In this document: in pieces, positions 18,904-29,970 of the stretch
How the letters are laid out: every line of letters starts with the position of its first letter
Position numbering within the stretch: the stretch's first letter is position 1
Source of the DNA: Devosia sp.
Lineage (GTDB): Bacteria; Pseudomonadota; Alphaproteobacteria; Rhizobiales; Devosiaceae
Direction: 5' to 3'
Assembly (NCBI RefSeq): GCF_028290435.1
Contig: NZ_JAQGJV010000042.1
Location: forward strand, 1 to 64,000
DNA: 64,000 bases
Translations under genes and position numbers: made by a program
The notes under the pieces: generated by a model
Told to the model about the DNA's origin: nothing
Database searches by the model: none
Seen by the model: the letters and a program-made list of their open reading frames with translations, nothing else

Positions 18904-19935
18904 ATGACCGACCAAACCATCACCAGGCCTCGCCCGGCCACGATCATCGATGTTGCCCGGGAAGCCGGTGTCGCCGTGGGTACGGTGTCGCGTTACATCA
19001 ACGGCCTACCCATTCGCGTCGGCAATCGCGAGCGCATTGCCCAGGTCATCGAGGAACTGGGCTATCGCCGCAACAGCGCTGCGGCATCGATGAAGACCAA
19101 TACGACCCACATCGTAGGCATGATGGTTCCCGCCGTCGGCGAGTTTCACGCGGCCCTGCTCGATCAACTGACCCGCCGCATGCGCCAGACTGGGCGCGCA
19201 GTGGTCTGTTATTGCCACGATACCGATCCGACCTCATTCATGGACGGGTTGGAATTTTTCGCCAGCCATCGCGTCGATGCGGTGGTGATCGATGGTTATG
19301 CAGAGCTTGGGCACCGGCTCGTCCCCTATATCGATGAGGGTATGCTGGTCGTGCTGTACGACAACGACATGCCCGGCCTGTTGGCGGATGGCGTCTTCGT
19401 GGCCAACCGGCAGGCCAGCAAGCGGCTGGTTGACCATGTGCTCGAGCTCGGTCACGAGCGAGTCGCAACCATCCACGGCAATCTCCGGGACTCCGTGGGC
19501 CGCGATCGTCTTGAAGGCTACCGTGATGCGCTCAAGGCGCATGGAGTGGCTGAAATTCCCGAGCTCTTGGTCGATGGCAACTGGAACGAGCAGGGCGGCT
19601 ATACCGGCATGGGCGATCTGATGGCGCTGCCCAACCCGCCGACCGCAGTGTTCGGCGCCAATTACAATATGAGCATTGGCGCTTTGCGCTGGCTGCGCGA
19701 GCACGACATGTCCATTCCCGAAGACATCTCGCTGGTGAGCTTCGACGACGTCCCGGCCTTCTCGGTGCATCGTCCTGGCATCACGGCCGTTGGCCAGCCG
19801 GTCGAGAAGATAGCGGAATCCATCGTCTCGATCCTCGCGGAGCGGCTCAAGGAACAAGGCCCGCTGGGCAAACGCCGCGTGCGTATCGATGCGGATATCA
19901 CACTAAGAGGCTCGACCCGTCGCTTGCGACGCTAA
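18904..19935 (+). CDS. LacI-family transcriptional regulator
   Basis: 343 aa. The N-terminal LacI helix-turn-helix with hinge reads TIIDVAREAGVAVGTVSRYINGLP through AASMKTNTTHIVGMMVP. The periplasmic-binding-protein-like effector domain contains LGHERVATIHGN, DRLEGYRDAL and SFDDVPAFSVHRPGITAVGQP. ATG 18904 gives the standard N-terminus; the open frame upstream lies in the 3' end of the hydrolase gene. Lying inside the operon, it probably controls the promoter near 13.65 kb. Confidence 0.92.
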   Translation: MTDQTITRPRPATIIDVAREAGVAVGTVSRYINGLPIRVGNRERIAQVIEELGYRRNSAAASMKTNTTHIVGMMVPAVGEFHAALLDQLTRRMRQTGRAVVCYCHDTDPTSFMDGLEFFASHRVDAVVIDGYAELGHRLVPYIDEGMLVVLYDNDMPGLLADGVFVANRQASKRLVDHVLELGHERVATIHGNLRDSVGRDRLEGYRDALKAHGVAEIPELLVDGNWNEQGGYTGMGDLMALPNPPTAVFGANYNMSIGALRWLREHDMSIPEDISLVSFDDVPAFSVHRPGITAVGQPVEKIAESIVSILAERLKEQGPLGKRRVRIDADITLRGSTRRLRR

Positions 19936-19959
19936 CGAGCCGTGCCGGAGGAGGCGAGA

Positions 19960-21014
<1,055 letters not shown>

Positions 21015-21015
<1 letters not shown>

Positions 21016-23273
21016 TGACCCACGAACTCTGGTACAAAAAGCCGGCCACCGAGTGGACGGACGCTCTTCCTGTGGGCAATGGCCGGCTCGGCGCCATGGT
21101 GCATGGTGGCGTGGGGCGCGAGGAATTGCAGCTCAATGAATCCACCCTGTGGTCGGGCGGGCCCTACCAGCCCACCAATCCCGAAGCCCTGCCCAATCTG
21201 GCGCAGGTGCGCGAGCTGATCCTCGCAGGACGCTTTGAGGAGGCGCATGCGCTGGCCCAGACCCACCTGCTGGCCAAGCCCTACCTGCAGATGAGCTATC
21301 AGCCAGCGGGCAATCTGTTCCTCGATTTCAAGCACGAGGCCATTGCCGGCAGCTACCTGCGCAAGCTCGACCTCGCCACGGGCGTTGCGACCACACGCTA
21401 TGGCCTGCTCGGCAGCGGCTTCGAGCCCAACGCGGCGCAGTTCACCCGGCAAACCTTCGTCTCGGCGGCCGATGACTTGATGGTGTTGAAGGTCTCGTCC
21501 TCGCTGCCCGGTACGCTGGCCTTCGAAGCGTGGCTCGATAGCCCGCAAGAGGGCGACATCCTGGCCGGCGACGCGAGCGTTCTATCCTATCGGGGCCACA
21601 ATTTCGGCAAGCATGGGGTGCCGGGACAACTGAGTTTCGGTATCGACGTGCACCTGCGTGTCGAAGGCGGCAGTGTCGAGCGGCGGGGTCGGCGCCTCGT
21701 CGTGCGTGACGCGACTTCGGCCCTTTTTCTCATCGATATGGCCACCAGCTTTACCCGTTTCGACGATGTCTCCGGCGATCCCGAGGCTCGGCTGGCTGCC
21801 CGTCGCAGTAAGCTGGACGCGGTGGACTTCGACACTCTGCTGGCCAATCACATTGCGGCGCATCGGGCCCAGTTCGACCGGTTCGAGATCGATCTGGGTG
21901 TGGGCCGCGATGACCTGCCCACGGACGAACGGATCGCCAATTTCGCCAAGGGCGACGATCCGGCTTTTGCGGCACTCTACGTTCAATATGGCCGCTATCT
22001 GATGATCAGTTCCAGCCGCCCCGGCACCCAACCGGCCACGCTCCAGGGCATCTGGAACAAGGAAACCAGGCCCCCCTGGGGCAGCAAGTACACCGCCAAT
22101 ATCAACCTACAGATGAACTACTGGCTGCCCGATCCCGCCAACCTGCCCGAGATGATGGAGCCGGTTATCGCCCTGGCCGAAGACCTGGCCATCACCGGCG
22201 CTGAAATGGCGCGGGCGCATTACGGCGCGAGCGGCTGGGTCATGCACCACAATACCGATATCTGGCGGGCCACCGGCCCGGTGGATGGTGCGGCCTGGGG
22301 CGTCTGGCCCACCGGCGGCGCCTGGCTCATGGCGCAGCTCTGGGATCACGCTCGGTTCGACGGGCGACCGGAGGGATTGGTGCGGCGACTCTATGGCCCG
22401 CTCAAGGGCGCCGTGCAGTTCGCGCTCGATATCCTCGTGCCACTGCCGGGCACTGACTATCTGGTCACCGTGCCATCCATCTCGCCGGAAAACCGTCATC
22501 CATTCGGGTCCTCGCTCTGCGCTGGGCCAACCATGGACAACCAGATCCTGCGCGATCTGTTCGCCGCTTTTGCCGAAGCCGCAGAACAACTGGGCGAGGA
22601 TGCCGACTTGTCGGATGCGGCCCTTGCGGCACGCCAGCGCCTGCCCGAGCACCGCATCGGCAAAGCCGGCCAGTTGCAGGAGTGGATGGAGGATTGGGAC
22701 ATGGACGTTCCCGAAATCCACCATCGCCACGTCTCGCACCTCTATGGGCTCTATCCGAGCGACCAGATCGACCTCGATACAACCCCCGACCTGGCTGCCG
22801 CCGTCCGCAGGTCCCTCGAAATCCGCGGCGACGAAGCCACCGGCTGGGGCATCGGCTGGCGGATCAATCTGTGGGCCCGCCTGCGCGAGGGCGAGCGCGC
22901 CCATGCGGTATTGCAATTGCTGCTCAGCCCGTCCCGCAGCTATGCCAACCTCTTCGACGCCCACCCGCCCTTCCAGATCGATGGCAATTTCGGTGGCGCC
23001 GCCGGCATTCTCGAAATGCTGGTGCAGTCGACGGAAGATGCTGTCTGGCTTCTGCCGGCTTTGCCAGCGAGCTGGCCAAAGGGCACTTTGCGCGGCGTGC
23101 GGGCAAGGGGCGGCGTGGAGCTGGATTTCGGCTGGGACAATGGCGAGGTTCGCTGGGTACGGGTGTGGAGCGCAAAGAACCGCGAAATCACGGTGCACGC
23201 CGGCAAAACGATCAGGCTAAGCACACTCGCAAATGAGGTGATGCAGCACGAATTCAGTGCAAGCCAATGGTGA
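21015..23273 (+). CDS. GH95 family alpha-L-fucosidase (or alpha-L-galactosidase)
   Basis: 752 aa. GH95 enzymes are inverting hydrolases that remove alpha-1,2-linked L-fucose, and in some cases alpha-L-galactose. Family landmarks are the N-terminal PATEWTDALPVGNGRLGAM and NESTLWSGGP, and the barrel region with TANINLQMNYW. By analogy with the bifidobacterial enzyme, N362 and N364 activate water, E492 in PSISPEN is the acid and D656 in QIDGNFGG is also catalytic. No signal peptide, so it acts on imported oligosaccharide. Start ATG 21015 overlaps the ugpC stop; the longer upstream frame is the ugpC gene itself. It ends the operon. No fucose isomerase or kinase is present in the window. Confidence 0.93.
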
Positions 23274-23434
23274 TCGCCATCGAGAACTGACCCAAGGTTT
23301 TCAGCGGCGTGACCGCGACATAATGCGAACCATGGTCAGCAGGCACTTAGCGCCAAAATGGACCTTCAACCCCAGACCAAGTATCCACCAATCGCATCAC
23401 CCACCCCGAAAGCTGCCTGTCCTGAGCTTTCCCG

Positions 23435-23641
23435 CTATCGCCTGACGGCCCGCATGACGCTGGCGGCCAGGCTCGCGACGCAGCCCAGAACCAGCAATAC
23501 CCCGCCCCAAAGGCCCGGAAAGCCAAGCCACAGCACCGCAGCGGTAACGATGGCGATCAGCACCACCGACCACAGGGCAAGGCTCCCGTCGTCGATGAAC
23601 ATGCCAATGAGTTCGTCGGCGGCAATGCGCAAGAATTTCAT
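23435..23641 (-). CDS. Small two-helix membrane protein
   Basis: 68 aa with two hydrophobic segments (about residues 19-40 and 44-62) and a basic end MRAVRR. Its ATG overlaps the stop of the COG4280-like gene by 4 bases, which supports it as a real last gene of the two-component operon. Homologues I would expect are only known as short membrane proteins next to COG4280 genes; function unknown. Confidence 0.7.
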   Translation of the reverse strand: MKFLRIAADELIGMFIDDGSLALWSVVLIAIVTAAVLWLGFPGLWGGVLLVLGCVASLAASVMRAVRR

Positions 23642-24387
23642 TGGGCTGCCTCATCGGTGACGGTAAGCCGCGTGCGACGCGCGGTTTGCAGGATCGCCCA
23701 GGACGCGATGGCAAAAACGGCGAAGATGGCGAGCAAAGCGAGATCGGCACCCGGCCATTCGGCGCCAAGCCCTTCGCCAGTCCAGAACACGCCGAAGCTC
23801 GTCAGCATCAGGCCGACGACGAATTTGAGGGTGTTTTCGGGCACCTTCGACAGCGGCCGGTGCAGGGCCATGCCCAAGCCCATCACCACGACGACGGCGG
23901 CCAGTGCGCCGAGGCCGGCGTAGAGCGTCAGCCCGCGCGTGGTGCCGACCGCGATGACGATGAAGATCACCTCGATGCCTTCGAGCAGCACCGCTTTGAA
24001 GGCGGCGAGACCGGCCAGATAGTCGGCGCGGCGGTCGCCCGCCTGTCGGGCCAGCGCGGCGGTTTCGGCGGCGAAGGCCTTATCCTCGTCATGTAGCGCA
24101 ATGACGCCGGCGGAGCGCAGGATCGCCTTGCGCAGCCAGCGCATGCCGAACAGGATCAGCAACACGCCAACCACAAACTGCACATAGGCAATCGGGATCA
24201 GCGCCAGCAGCGGGCCGAACACCAGCACCAGTGCGATGAGCACCAGGAGAGCGAGGCCGGCACCGACGACTGCGGGACGCCAGCCGCGGGTCAGGCTGAC
24301 GGCCAGCACGATGGTGAACGCCTCCACCACTTCCACGAAGGAAGCGAGGAAGGCCGCGGTCACCGTTGAGAAGACGGTAGCAGTCAT
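23638..24387 (-). CDS. COG4280-like membrane protein, possible metal transporter
   Basis: 249-aa multi-spanning membrane protein built from two similar halves. Each half has an acidic helix motif followed by the same kind of sequence: SFVEVVEAFTIVLAVSLTRG and AVLLEGIEVIFIVIAVGTTRG. The E-x-x-E spacing recalls the REGLE-type motif of FTR1 iron permeases, but this is resemblance, not family membership. ATG 24387 overlaps the histidine-kinase stop (ATGA). The membrane part of an operon whose sensor is of the CusS/IrlS kind, so a metal or envelope-stress role is plausible. Confidence 0.75.
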   Translation of the reverse strand: MTATVFSTVTAAFLASFVEVVEAFTIVLAVSLTRGWRPAVVGAGLALLVLIALVLVFGPLLALIPIAYVQFVVGVLLILFGMRWLRKAILRSAGVIALHDEDKAFAAETAALARQAGDRRADYLAGLAAFKAVLLEGIEVIFIVIAVGTTRGLTLYAGLGALAAVVVVMGLGMALHRPLSKVPENTLKFVVGLMLTSFGVFWTGEGLGAEWPGADLALLAIFAVFAIASWAILQTARRTRLTVTDEAAQ

Positions 24388-25787
24388 GCGGGGTTCCGAT
24401 CTGTGAACTGATTGGATTGGGTTGTAGCGGCATTTGTCTGGGGGAATTTTACGCGGACGCACAGGCCCGGTCGATTGTCGGCCAGCATGATCGTGGCGCC
24501 GTGCAGTTCGGCGATGGCCTTGACCAGACTGAGGCCGAGGCCATGGCCCGGCGTGCTCCGGCTCTTGTCGAGGCGATAGAGGCGCTGGAAGACCTTGTCG
24601 CGTTCCGCATCGGGAATGCCCGACCCATTGTCGCGAACGCTGACTTCGAAAACCTGGCCGTTGGTCGCGTCGGCGGACATGGCGATTGTGGTGCCGGGCG
24701 GGCAATGGCGGATGGCATTTTCGATCAGGTTGGCGAACAGTTGGGTCAGCAGATCCTTGTCACCATGGATGTCAGGCAATGGCTCAACGGCGATGGTCAG
24801 GGTCTGGCCGTTTTCCTCGGCAACGTCGGCATAGGCCTCGAATAGGGTTTGCAGGATCGGAGCCACGGCAAGGTCCTTGAACCGCGCCCGTCTGGCGCCG
24901 GACTCGATCTGGGCGATACGCAGCAGGGCTTCGAAGGTCATGTTGATCTGCCGGGTCTCCTCCTGCGCCTGTTGCAGCAGCGTGGCGACGGATTGGCCGG
25001 CCTCCTCGCTTTCGATGGCGTTTTGCACGGTGAAGCTGAGGCGGTTGAGCGGTGTCTTGAGATCGTGCGCGATGTCGACGCTGACCTGGCGCATGCCTTC
25101 CACGAGGCCCGCCAGCCGCTCCAGCGCGTGATTGATCTGGGTGGACAGATCGTCCAGGTCATCGCGGTTGCGCTGGACCGGAATGCGGGCCGCCAGTTCG
25201 CCACGACCGACCAAGGCCATCGTATTGGCGATGCGATCCATCCGGCGCTGGCCGCGCGTGGCGATCAGGATGCCGGCGATGACCACAAGGATGACGAACA
25301 GCACACCGGCCATGCCGAGGCTGTTGAGCACAATGCTTCCGACGGCTTCGGTTTCATCGAAGCTGGCGCCGACCACGAGCGTATTGCCCCCGACCGCGCC
25401 GGAATAGATGCGGTACATCTCGTCGTCGGCGGTCAGACCCAGTTGGGCGGCAGTGGTGACGGACCAGCCGGTGGCCGTCGGCGCCGTGGTGATATTGCCG
25501 CCGAGCACCTCGCTTGCGGGACCGCGCAATAAGAAGACCCGCTCCAGCGCCGGATTGGCGGCCGCGTTGCTACGCACGAGATCGACCAGGTCGGTGAGAT
25601 CGTTCTCGCCGTAGGACTGGGCAATGATCGAAAAGGTCTGCTCCAGCTGCTGTGTCAGACGGGCGTCGAGCTCCGCCCGGATCAGCCCGAAGGCGATAAA
25701 TCCCGCCAGGCCCAGGAACGCCAGAAAGGCCATGCTCAGCAGCGCCATCAGCCGGAACGGTGTGCTGCGGTAGAGGGCCTTAAGCAT
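24384..25787 (-). CDS. Two-component sensor histidine kinase
   Basis: 467 aa. TM1 at about residues 11-36, a periplasmic sensor of about 115 residues, TM2 at about 155-177, then HAMP. The kinase core has the phospho-acceptor H241 in DIAHDLKTPLNRL, N-box FANLIENAIRHC, G1 DNGSG (386-390) and G2 GHGLGLS (414-420). The layout matches the heavy-metal sensor (CusS/IrlS) subgroup. Overlaps the response-regulator gene by 8 bases and the downstream membrane-protein gene by 4. The periplasmic ligand cannot be read from the sequence. Confidence 0.93.
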   Translation of the reverse strand: MLKALYRSTPFRLMALLSMAFLAFLGLAGFIAFGLIRAELDARLTQQLEQTFSIIAQSYGENDLTDLVDLVRSNAAANPALERVFLLRGPASEVLGGNITTAPTATGWSVTTAAQLGLTADDEMYRIYSGAVGGNTLVVGASFDETEAVGSIVLNSLGMAGVLFVILVVIAGILIATRGQRRMDRIANTMALVGRGELAARIPVQRNRDDLDDLSTQINHALERLAGLVEGMRQVSVDIAHDLKTPLNRLSFTVQNAIESEEAGQSVATLLQQAQEETRQINMTFEALLRIAQIESGARRARFKDLAVAPILQTLFEAYADVAEENGQTLTIAVEPLPDIHGDKDLLTQLFANLIENAIRHCPPGTTIAMSADATNGQVFEVSVRDNGSGIPDAERDKVFQRLYRLDKSRSTPGHGLGLSLVKAIAELHGATIMLADNRPGLCVRVKFPQTNAATTQSNQFTDRNPA

Positions 25788-26451
25788 GCAGGCTGTAGCC
25801 GGTATTGCGAATGGTATGGAGCAGGGGCCTATCGAACGGCTTGTCGATCTTGGCGCGGAGGCGGCTGATATGGGTCTCGACCACGCTCGTTTGAGGGTCG
25901 AAATGAAAATCCCACACCCGCTCCAGCAGCATGGTGCGGGTCAGCACGCGGTTTTCGTTCTGCATCAGATAGGTCAGCAACGAAAATTCGCGCGGCAGCA
26001 GGTCGATCGCCACCGAGCCGCGCCGGCAGCTATGACGCACTAGGTCGATTTCGAGATCGCCAACCTGCAGCTTGATCTTCTCGGTCTGGGCCGGTGGCCG
26101 GCGCGCCAGGGCGTTCAGGCGCGCCAGCAGTTCGGAAAAGGCGAATGGCTTGACAAGGTAATCGTCGCCGCCCGCTTCGAGGCCATCGACTCGGTCGTCG
26201 ACGCCGCCGACCGCGGTCAGGAACAGGACCGGCGTGGTATTGCCGGAGGCGCGTAGCGCCTTGACCAGCGACAGGCCATCGAGTCCGGGCAGCATGCGGT
26301 CGATCACCATGACGTCGAAGCGCTCGTTCATGGCCTGAACCAGACCATCGCGGCCGTCGCGGATGACGTCGGTGACATGGCCCGCCTCGGTGAGGCCCCG
26401 GTTCACATACTCGGCGGTGCGGGCATCGTCTTCGACGAACAGGATACGCAT
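25780..26451 (-). CDS. OmpR-family response regulator
   Basis: 223 aa. Receiver domain with the acidic pocket E7-D8-D9, phospho-acceptor D51 (VIDRMLPG) and K101 (LVKPF). The C-terminal winged helix has REFSLLTYLMQNENRVLTR, VWDFHFDPQTSVVETHISRLR and HTIRNTGYSL, close to the CusR/IrlR type. It precedes and overlaps its kinase gene. Target promoters are not evident; the operon itself is the obvious first candidate. Confidence 0.93.
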   Translation of the reverse strand: MRILFVEDDARTAEYVNRGLTEAGHVTDVIRDGRDGLVQAMNERFDVMVIDRMLPGLDGLSLVKALRASGNTTPVLFLTAVGGVDDRVDGLEAGGDDYLVKPFAFSELLARLNALARRPPAQTEKIKLQVGDLEIDLVRHSCRRGSVAIDLLPREFSLLTYLMQNENRVLTRTMLLERVWDFHFDPQTSVVETHISRLRAKIDKPFDRPLLHTIRNTGYSLHA

Positions 26452-26496
26452 GGGGCAAGTCTCGGTCAGGATGGACGGTGCGTCAACGAAATGGCC

Positions 26497-27306
26497 TTAC
26501 GCTGCGCTGGCATCCCGTCGCGGCACCATCAGGCTCATATAGATCACGAGGGCGGCAATGACTGCGAGGAATATGACACTGGTGATGATCGTGCCGAGCC
26601 CCAGCCCGCCATATTCCATCGGTTGCGACAGCAAGTCTCCGAACGAGGCGCCCAGCGGCCGGGTCAGGATATAGGCCAGCCAGAAGGTCAGGATGGCGTC
26701 TGCCTTCAGCACGAAGTGAGTTACGGCGATCAACGCAATGACGGCCGCGAACAGTCCGCCTGTGGCCAGATATCCAAGCCCAAGGGTCTCAGCGACATAG
26801 TCGCCCACGGCCGTACCCAGCGCAAAGGTGAACAGGATCGCCAGCCAGTAGAAAATCTCGCGGCGCGTGGTGACGATGGTGTGGATCGACAGCGTCTTTT
26901 CGCTGGCGTACCAGGCACCGAAGGTCAGCACGAGCAGGATGGTGCAGCCGATCGTGGTGGTCTCCAGCGGGATACCGAAAGTATCGACCAGATTGTCGGT
27001 GATCAGCGTGCCGACGACGCTCACCAGCACTACCGCCAGCCAATAGGTCCATGGCACATAGCGCTTGCGGCTGAACTGCAGGCCGATGGCCACGGCCAGT
27101 ACGACCATCATGATGATGGTCGTGGTCTGCAGGCCTATCCCCATATTAAGGGCGAGGAAATCGGCTGCGGTTTCCCCGACCGTGACCGCCATCAGCTTGA
27201 TCAGCCAGAAATCGACGGTGACGCGGGGCACGCGGTTATAGGCCTCGACGCCGTCGATAGTGGCCATTTCCGGCCCGGAACGTGTTGTGCTGGCGATTTC
27301 CATCAT
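26497..27306 (-). CDS. COG4705-like membrane protein
   Basis: 269-aa membrane protein with repeated hydrophobic units, each carrying a T/G-rich acidic motif: VTVGETAADFLA, VGTLITDNLVDTFG, LGTAVGDYVAETLG and LGASFGDLLSQP. These four repeats suggest an internally duplicated transporter-like fold with an Asp in each repeat. Known only as an uncharacterised conserved membrane protein. It begins with two consecutive ATG codons; the first overlaps the stop of the upstream secreted-protein gene. It is 46 bases from the response-regulator start, so in the same operon. Confidence 0.8.
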   Translation of the reverse strand: MMEIASTTRSGPEMATIDGVEAYNRVPRVTVDFWLIKLMAVTVGETAADFLALNMGIGLQTTTIIMMVVLAVAIGLQFSRKRYVPWTYWLAVVLVSVVGTLITDNLVDTFGIPLETTTIGCTILLVLTFGAWYASEKTLSIHTIVTTRREIFYWLAILFTFALGTAVGDYVAETLGLGYLATGGLFAAVIALIAVTHFVLKADAILTFWLAYILTRPLGASFGDLLSQPMEYGGLGLGTIITSVIFLAVIAALVIYMSLMVPRRDASAA

Positions 27307-27896
27307 GCACCTATCAGTTGAATGGCCTGGCCGAAGAAGTCATCGGCGCGCTTGTCGTCATCGGCGTTGCAGCGCTCCAGACCCTTGGCTTCCAGCTCGG
27401 CGACCTTGGCTTTGGTGGCGTCGTCGAGACTGGCGGCTTTCGGCTGCGCGGCGCGATACTTGGCCAGCATGTCCTCGCAGGGCAGGGGCTTGCCGGACGT
27501 ATCGGTGGTAACGACACCGGCGGCATTGGTGGCGCCCGGATTGTCGAGCTGGGCCAGTAGCGCCGTCAGCGCCGCGTCCGAAGCCGGCGCGTCCGCCCGC
27601 ACTGCCTCGAGCGCGGCATCGGAAGCGGCGTCGATGGCATCCCATTTTTGCGCATTCCTGGCACGCAGGTCGTTGGCGGCATTGTCCCAGGCCGTCTCGA
27701 ATTCGGTAATTTTGGTCTCGGCGCCGGCCAGGTCATTGGACGCCACCAGCGCCTGGGTATCGGCCACGATGGTATGCATGGCCGAGAGGTCGCCCAACTC
27801 GCTGACCGTGACGGCGGCGAAGGCGGGGAGTGTCGCGGCGCCCGCTATCGGCAGGGCGAACAGGCAGGTGGCAAGAGCAAAGTGCGAAAGTCTCAT
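27303..27896 (-). CDS. Periplasmic helical protein of unknown function
   Basis: 197 aa. Signal peptide MRLSHFALATCLFALPIAGAATLPAFA, then an alanine-rich, strongly helical mature region with two cysteines (LPCEDML and LERCNAD) that may pair. Start 27896 is chosen for the signal peptide; the frame stays open 54 bases further upstream. First gene of the minus-strand operon; a role as periplasmic partner of the COG4705-type protein or as input to the sensor kinase is possible but not shown. Confidence 0.75.
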   Translation of the reverse strand: MRLSHFALATCLFALPIAGAATLPAFAAVTVSELGDLSAMHTIVADTQALVASNDLAGAETKITEFETAWDNAANDLRARNAQKWDAIDAASDAALEAVRADAPASDAALTALLAQLDNPGATNAAGVVTTDTSGKPLPCEDMLAKYRAAQPKAASLDDATKAKVAELEAKGLERCNADDDKRADDFFGQAIQLIGA

Positions 27897-28005
27897 CGTG
27901 GGCTCCAAAGCGTGGATCGGCTGGCGCTCACCATAGTCAGGGCCGGTCACGCCAGCCTGTCAGCGGCTATACATCGGTGTAAGAAATCAACCGGCGGGAG
28001 ACACC

Positions 28006-28707
28006 GTGCGCGCGGCATGGCATAGCAAAGCTATGAAATTGCCAGTCATTCCCGCTTCGCGCCGCCCCATCCTGTTTGCCGCCCTGGCCCTGGCGGTGCT
28101 GCTCGGAGCTTTCGGCTTCGTCGCCGATGAGGTGATCGAGGGCGACACCGTCGTCTTCGATACCGCCGTCACCATGGTCCTGCGCGACAACGGCGACATC
28201 ATGAATCCGATTGGGCCGGCATGGCTCGAAGAGGCTGGTCGCGACGTGACCTCGCTGGGCAGCTTTTCCATACTTGGCCTGATCGTCATCCTGGTGCTGA
28301 TCAGCTTGGTGCTGATCAAGCGTCCTTTGACCGCAACCTATGTCACCTTTGCGGTGCTCAGTGGCACCGTCCTATCATCGGTGTTCAAGCAGATTTACGA
28401 TCGGCCCCGGCCGCCCATGCTGGAGGCGATGCGGGTGTTTACCTCGAGCTTCCCCAGCGGGCACGCGACGGTATCGGCGGTGGTCTATCTAACGCTGGCG
28501 GCGCTATTGGCGCCCCTTTGCGCCGACCGCCGTCTGGCAACGCTTTGCATCGTCGCCGGTATTTTCCTGACGCTGCTGGTCGGCGTCTCGCGGGTCTATC
28601 TGGGCGTGCATTATCCCACCGACGTGATTGCCGGCTGGTCGCTTGGGGCGGCCTGGGCCCTGCTGTGCTGGGTGGGCGCTAATCTGCTGGGGTTGAACCG
28701 GCGCTGA
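28006..28707 (+). CDS. PAP2-superfamily membrane phosphatase
   Basis: 233-aa membrane phosphatase; likely substrates are phosphatidic acid, undecaprenyl pyrophosphate or a similar lipid phosphate. The three family motifs are complete: KQIYDRPRP, SFPSGHA and SRVYLGVHYPTD. GTG 28006 has GGGAG six bases before it; ATG 28033 is the alternative and would drop nine basic residues. It lies 177 bases before the polyketide cassette, in the same direction, but no evidence links their functions. Confidence 0.88.
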   Translation: MRAAWHSKAMKLPVIPASRRPILFAALALAVLLGAFGFVADEVIEGDTVVFDTAVTMVLRDNGDIMNPIGPAWLEEAGRDVTSLGSFSILGLIVILVLISLVLIKRPLTATYVTFAVLSGTVLSSVFKQIYDRPRPPMLEAMRVFTSSFPSGHATVSAVVYLTLAALLAPLCADRRLATLCIVAGIFLTLLVGVSRVYLGVHYPTDVIAGWSLGAAWALLCWVGANLLGLNRR

Positions 28708-28884
28708 GCGCCGTATTTCAGCCGCAAGCTCCGGCCGACCAAGACCTGCTGGAACTACCGATGGGCAAAGTCGTTTAGCCTTCAGCTTGACGTCAGGTTC
28801 TACTGGTAGAGCCACAGATATTTCAGGCTGGCCGATTACCCGCCCGCTGAGCGGTGGCCGATTTCGGCCCAAGAAGGACTGCAC

Positions 28885-29970
28885 ATGCCCGCTCAAGCCT
28901 ACCTGAATCGCATTGCCACCGCGGTTCCGTCAAATGACGTCCACCAGTTCTTCATTGGGTTTGCGAGCTCTCAACTTAGCCAGGACCCGCGTCGAAGGGC
29001 AATTTTCAACCGCATGGCCGACAAGGGCGGCATCGAGCATCGATTTTCCTGCTTCGAGCAGGCGAGCGACCCGGAAGGGCCCATCGTCGATGGCGCGGGG
29101 ATTTTCACGCGAGGTGGTTTTCCGGGGACGGCCAAACGAATGGACATGTTTGCCGCAACCGCTCCGGAACTGGCGCGTCAAGCTGTCGAAAAGGTTCTCG
29201 ATGGCGAGGATCGCGCCACAATCACGCATCTGATCGTTACCACCTGCACCGGATTTTCCGCCCCCGGTATTGACCTCGAAGTCATCGCCCTGTGCGGCCT
29301 GTCGAGTTCGATCGAGCGGACGATCATTGGCTTCATGGGGTGCTATGCCGCCATCAATGCGCTCAAGCAGGCGCGACACATCGTGCGTTCCGAACCCGAG
29401 GCGCGCGTTCTGATCGTCAATATCGAGCTGTGCACGCTCCATCTCAAGGAAACTACCGACCTCGAAAAGCTGCTGTCGTTCTGCCTGTGGGGCGATGGCT
29501 GCGCCGCTTCGATCGTCAGTGCCGATGCCATAGGCTTCAGCCTCGATAGCTTCCGCGCCATCGTGGCGGCAGACAGCCGCGAACTGATGACTTGGAGCGT
29601 GCGTGACGATGGCTTCGATATGGTGCTGTCGGGTCAGGTGCCATCGGCAATCCATGACACGTTGAACGCCGGCATTGGCATCATCCTGGGCAACAAGAGC
29701 GTTGCCGAGATCGACCTGTGGGCCGTACATCCAGGGGGAAAGTCAGTCCTCGACGCTGTCGAGCGGGCGCTATCCTTGCCACCTGAAGCGCTGATGCCGT
29801 CACGAGCTGTGCTGCGCGAAAACGGCAACATGTCTTCGGCAACGGTCATGTTCGTGCTGGAGCGCATGCTGGCCGACCCCACCGCTGGAGACCTTGGTTG
29901 CGCCATGGCGTTCGGGCCCGGCCTGACCGCCGAAACCATGATGTTCCAGGCGGTTGGGACGGCGCACTAA
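28885..29970 (+). CDS. Type III polyketide synthase (chalcone synthase-like)
   Basis: 361-aa homodimeric ketosynthase that extends an acyl-CoA starter with malonyl-CoA. The catalytic triad is complete: C153 in FMGCYAAINAL, H282 in AVHPGGKSVLD and N315 in RENGNMSSATVMF. Bacterial relatives make alkylresorcinols, alkylpyrones or naphthalene-type products; the ring type cannot be told from sequence alone. Its stop overlaps the methyltransferase start (TAATG), giving a coupled three-gene cassette. ATG 28885 has AAGGAC upstream. Confidence 0.93.
   Translation: MPAQAYLNRIATAVPSNDVHQFFIGFASSQLSQDPRRRAIFNRMADKGGIEHRFSCFEQASDPEGPIVDGAGIFTRGGFPGTAKRMDMFAATAPELARQAVEKVLDGEDRATITHLIVTTCTGFSAPGIDLEVIALCGLSSSIERTIIGFMGCYAAINALKQARHIVRSEPEARVLIVNIELCTLHLKETTDLEKLLSFCLWGDGCAASIVSADAIGFSLDSFRAIVAADSRELMTWSVRDDGFDMVLSGQVPSAIHDTLNAGIGIILGNKSVAEIDLWAVHPGGKSVLDAVERALSLPPEALMPSRAVLRENGNMSSATVMFVLERMLADPTAGDLGCAMAFGPGLTAETMMFQAVGTAH

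Noticed and set aside
22107..23198. A 363-codon minus-strand open frame
   Set aside because: Antisense to the GH95 gene, whose catalytic motifs fall in this region.
28829..28863. Direct repeat of TGGCCGATT upstream of the type III PKS gene
   Set aside because: Nine-base repeat 26 bases apart without symmetry; too short to claim as a regulatory site.
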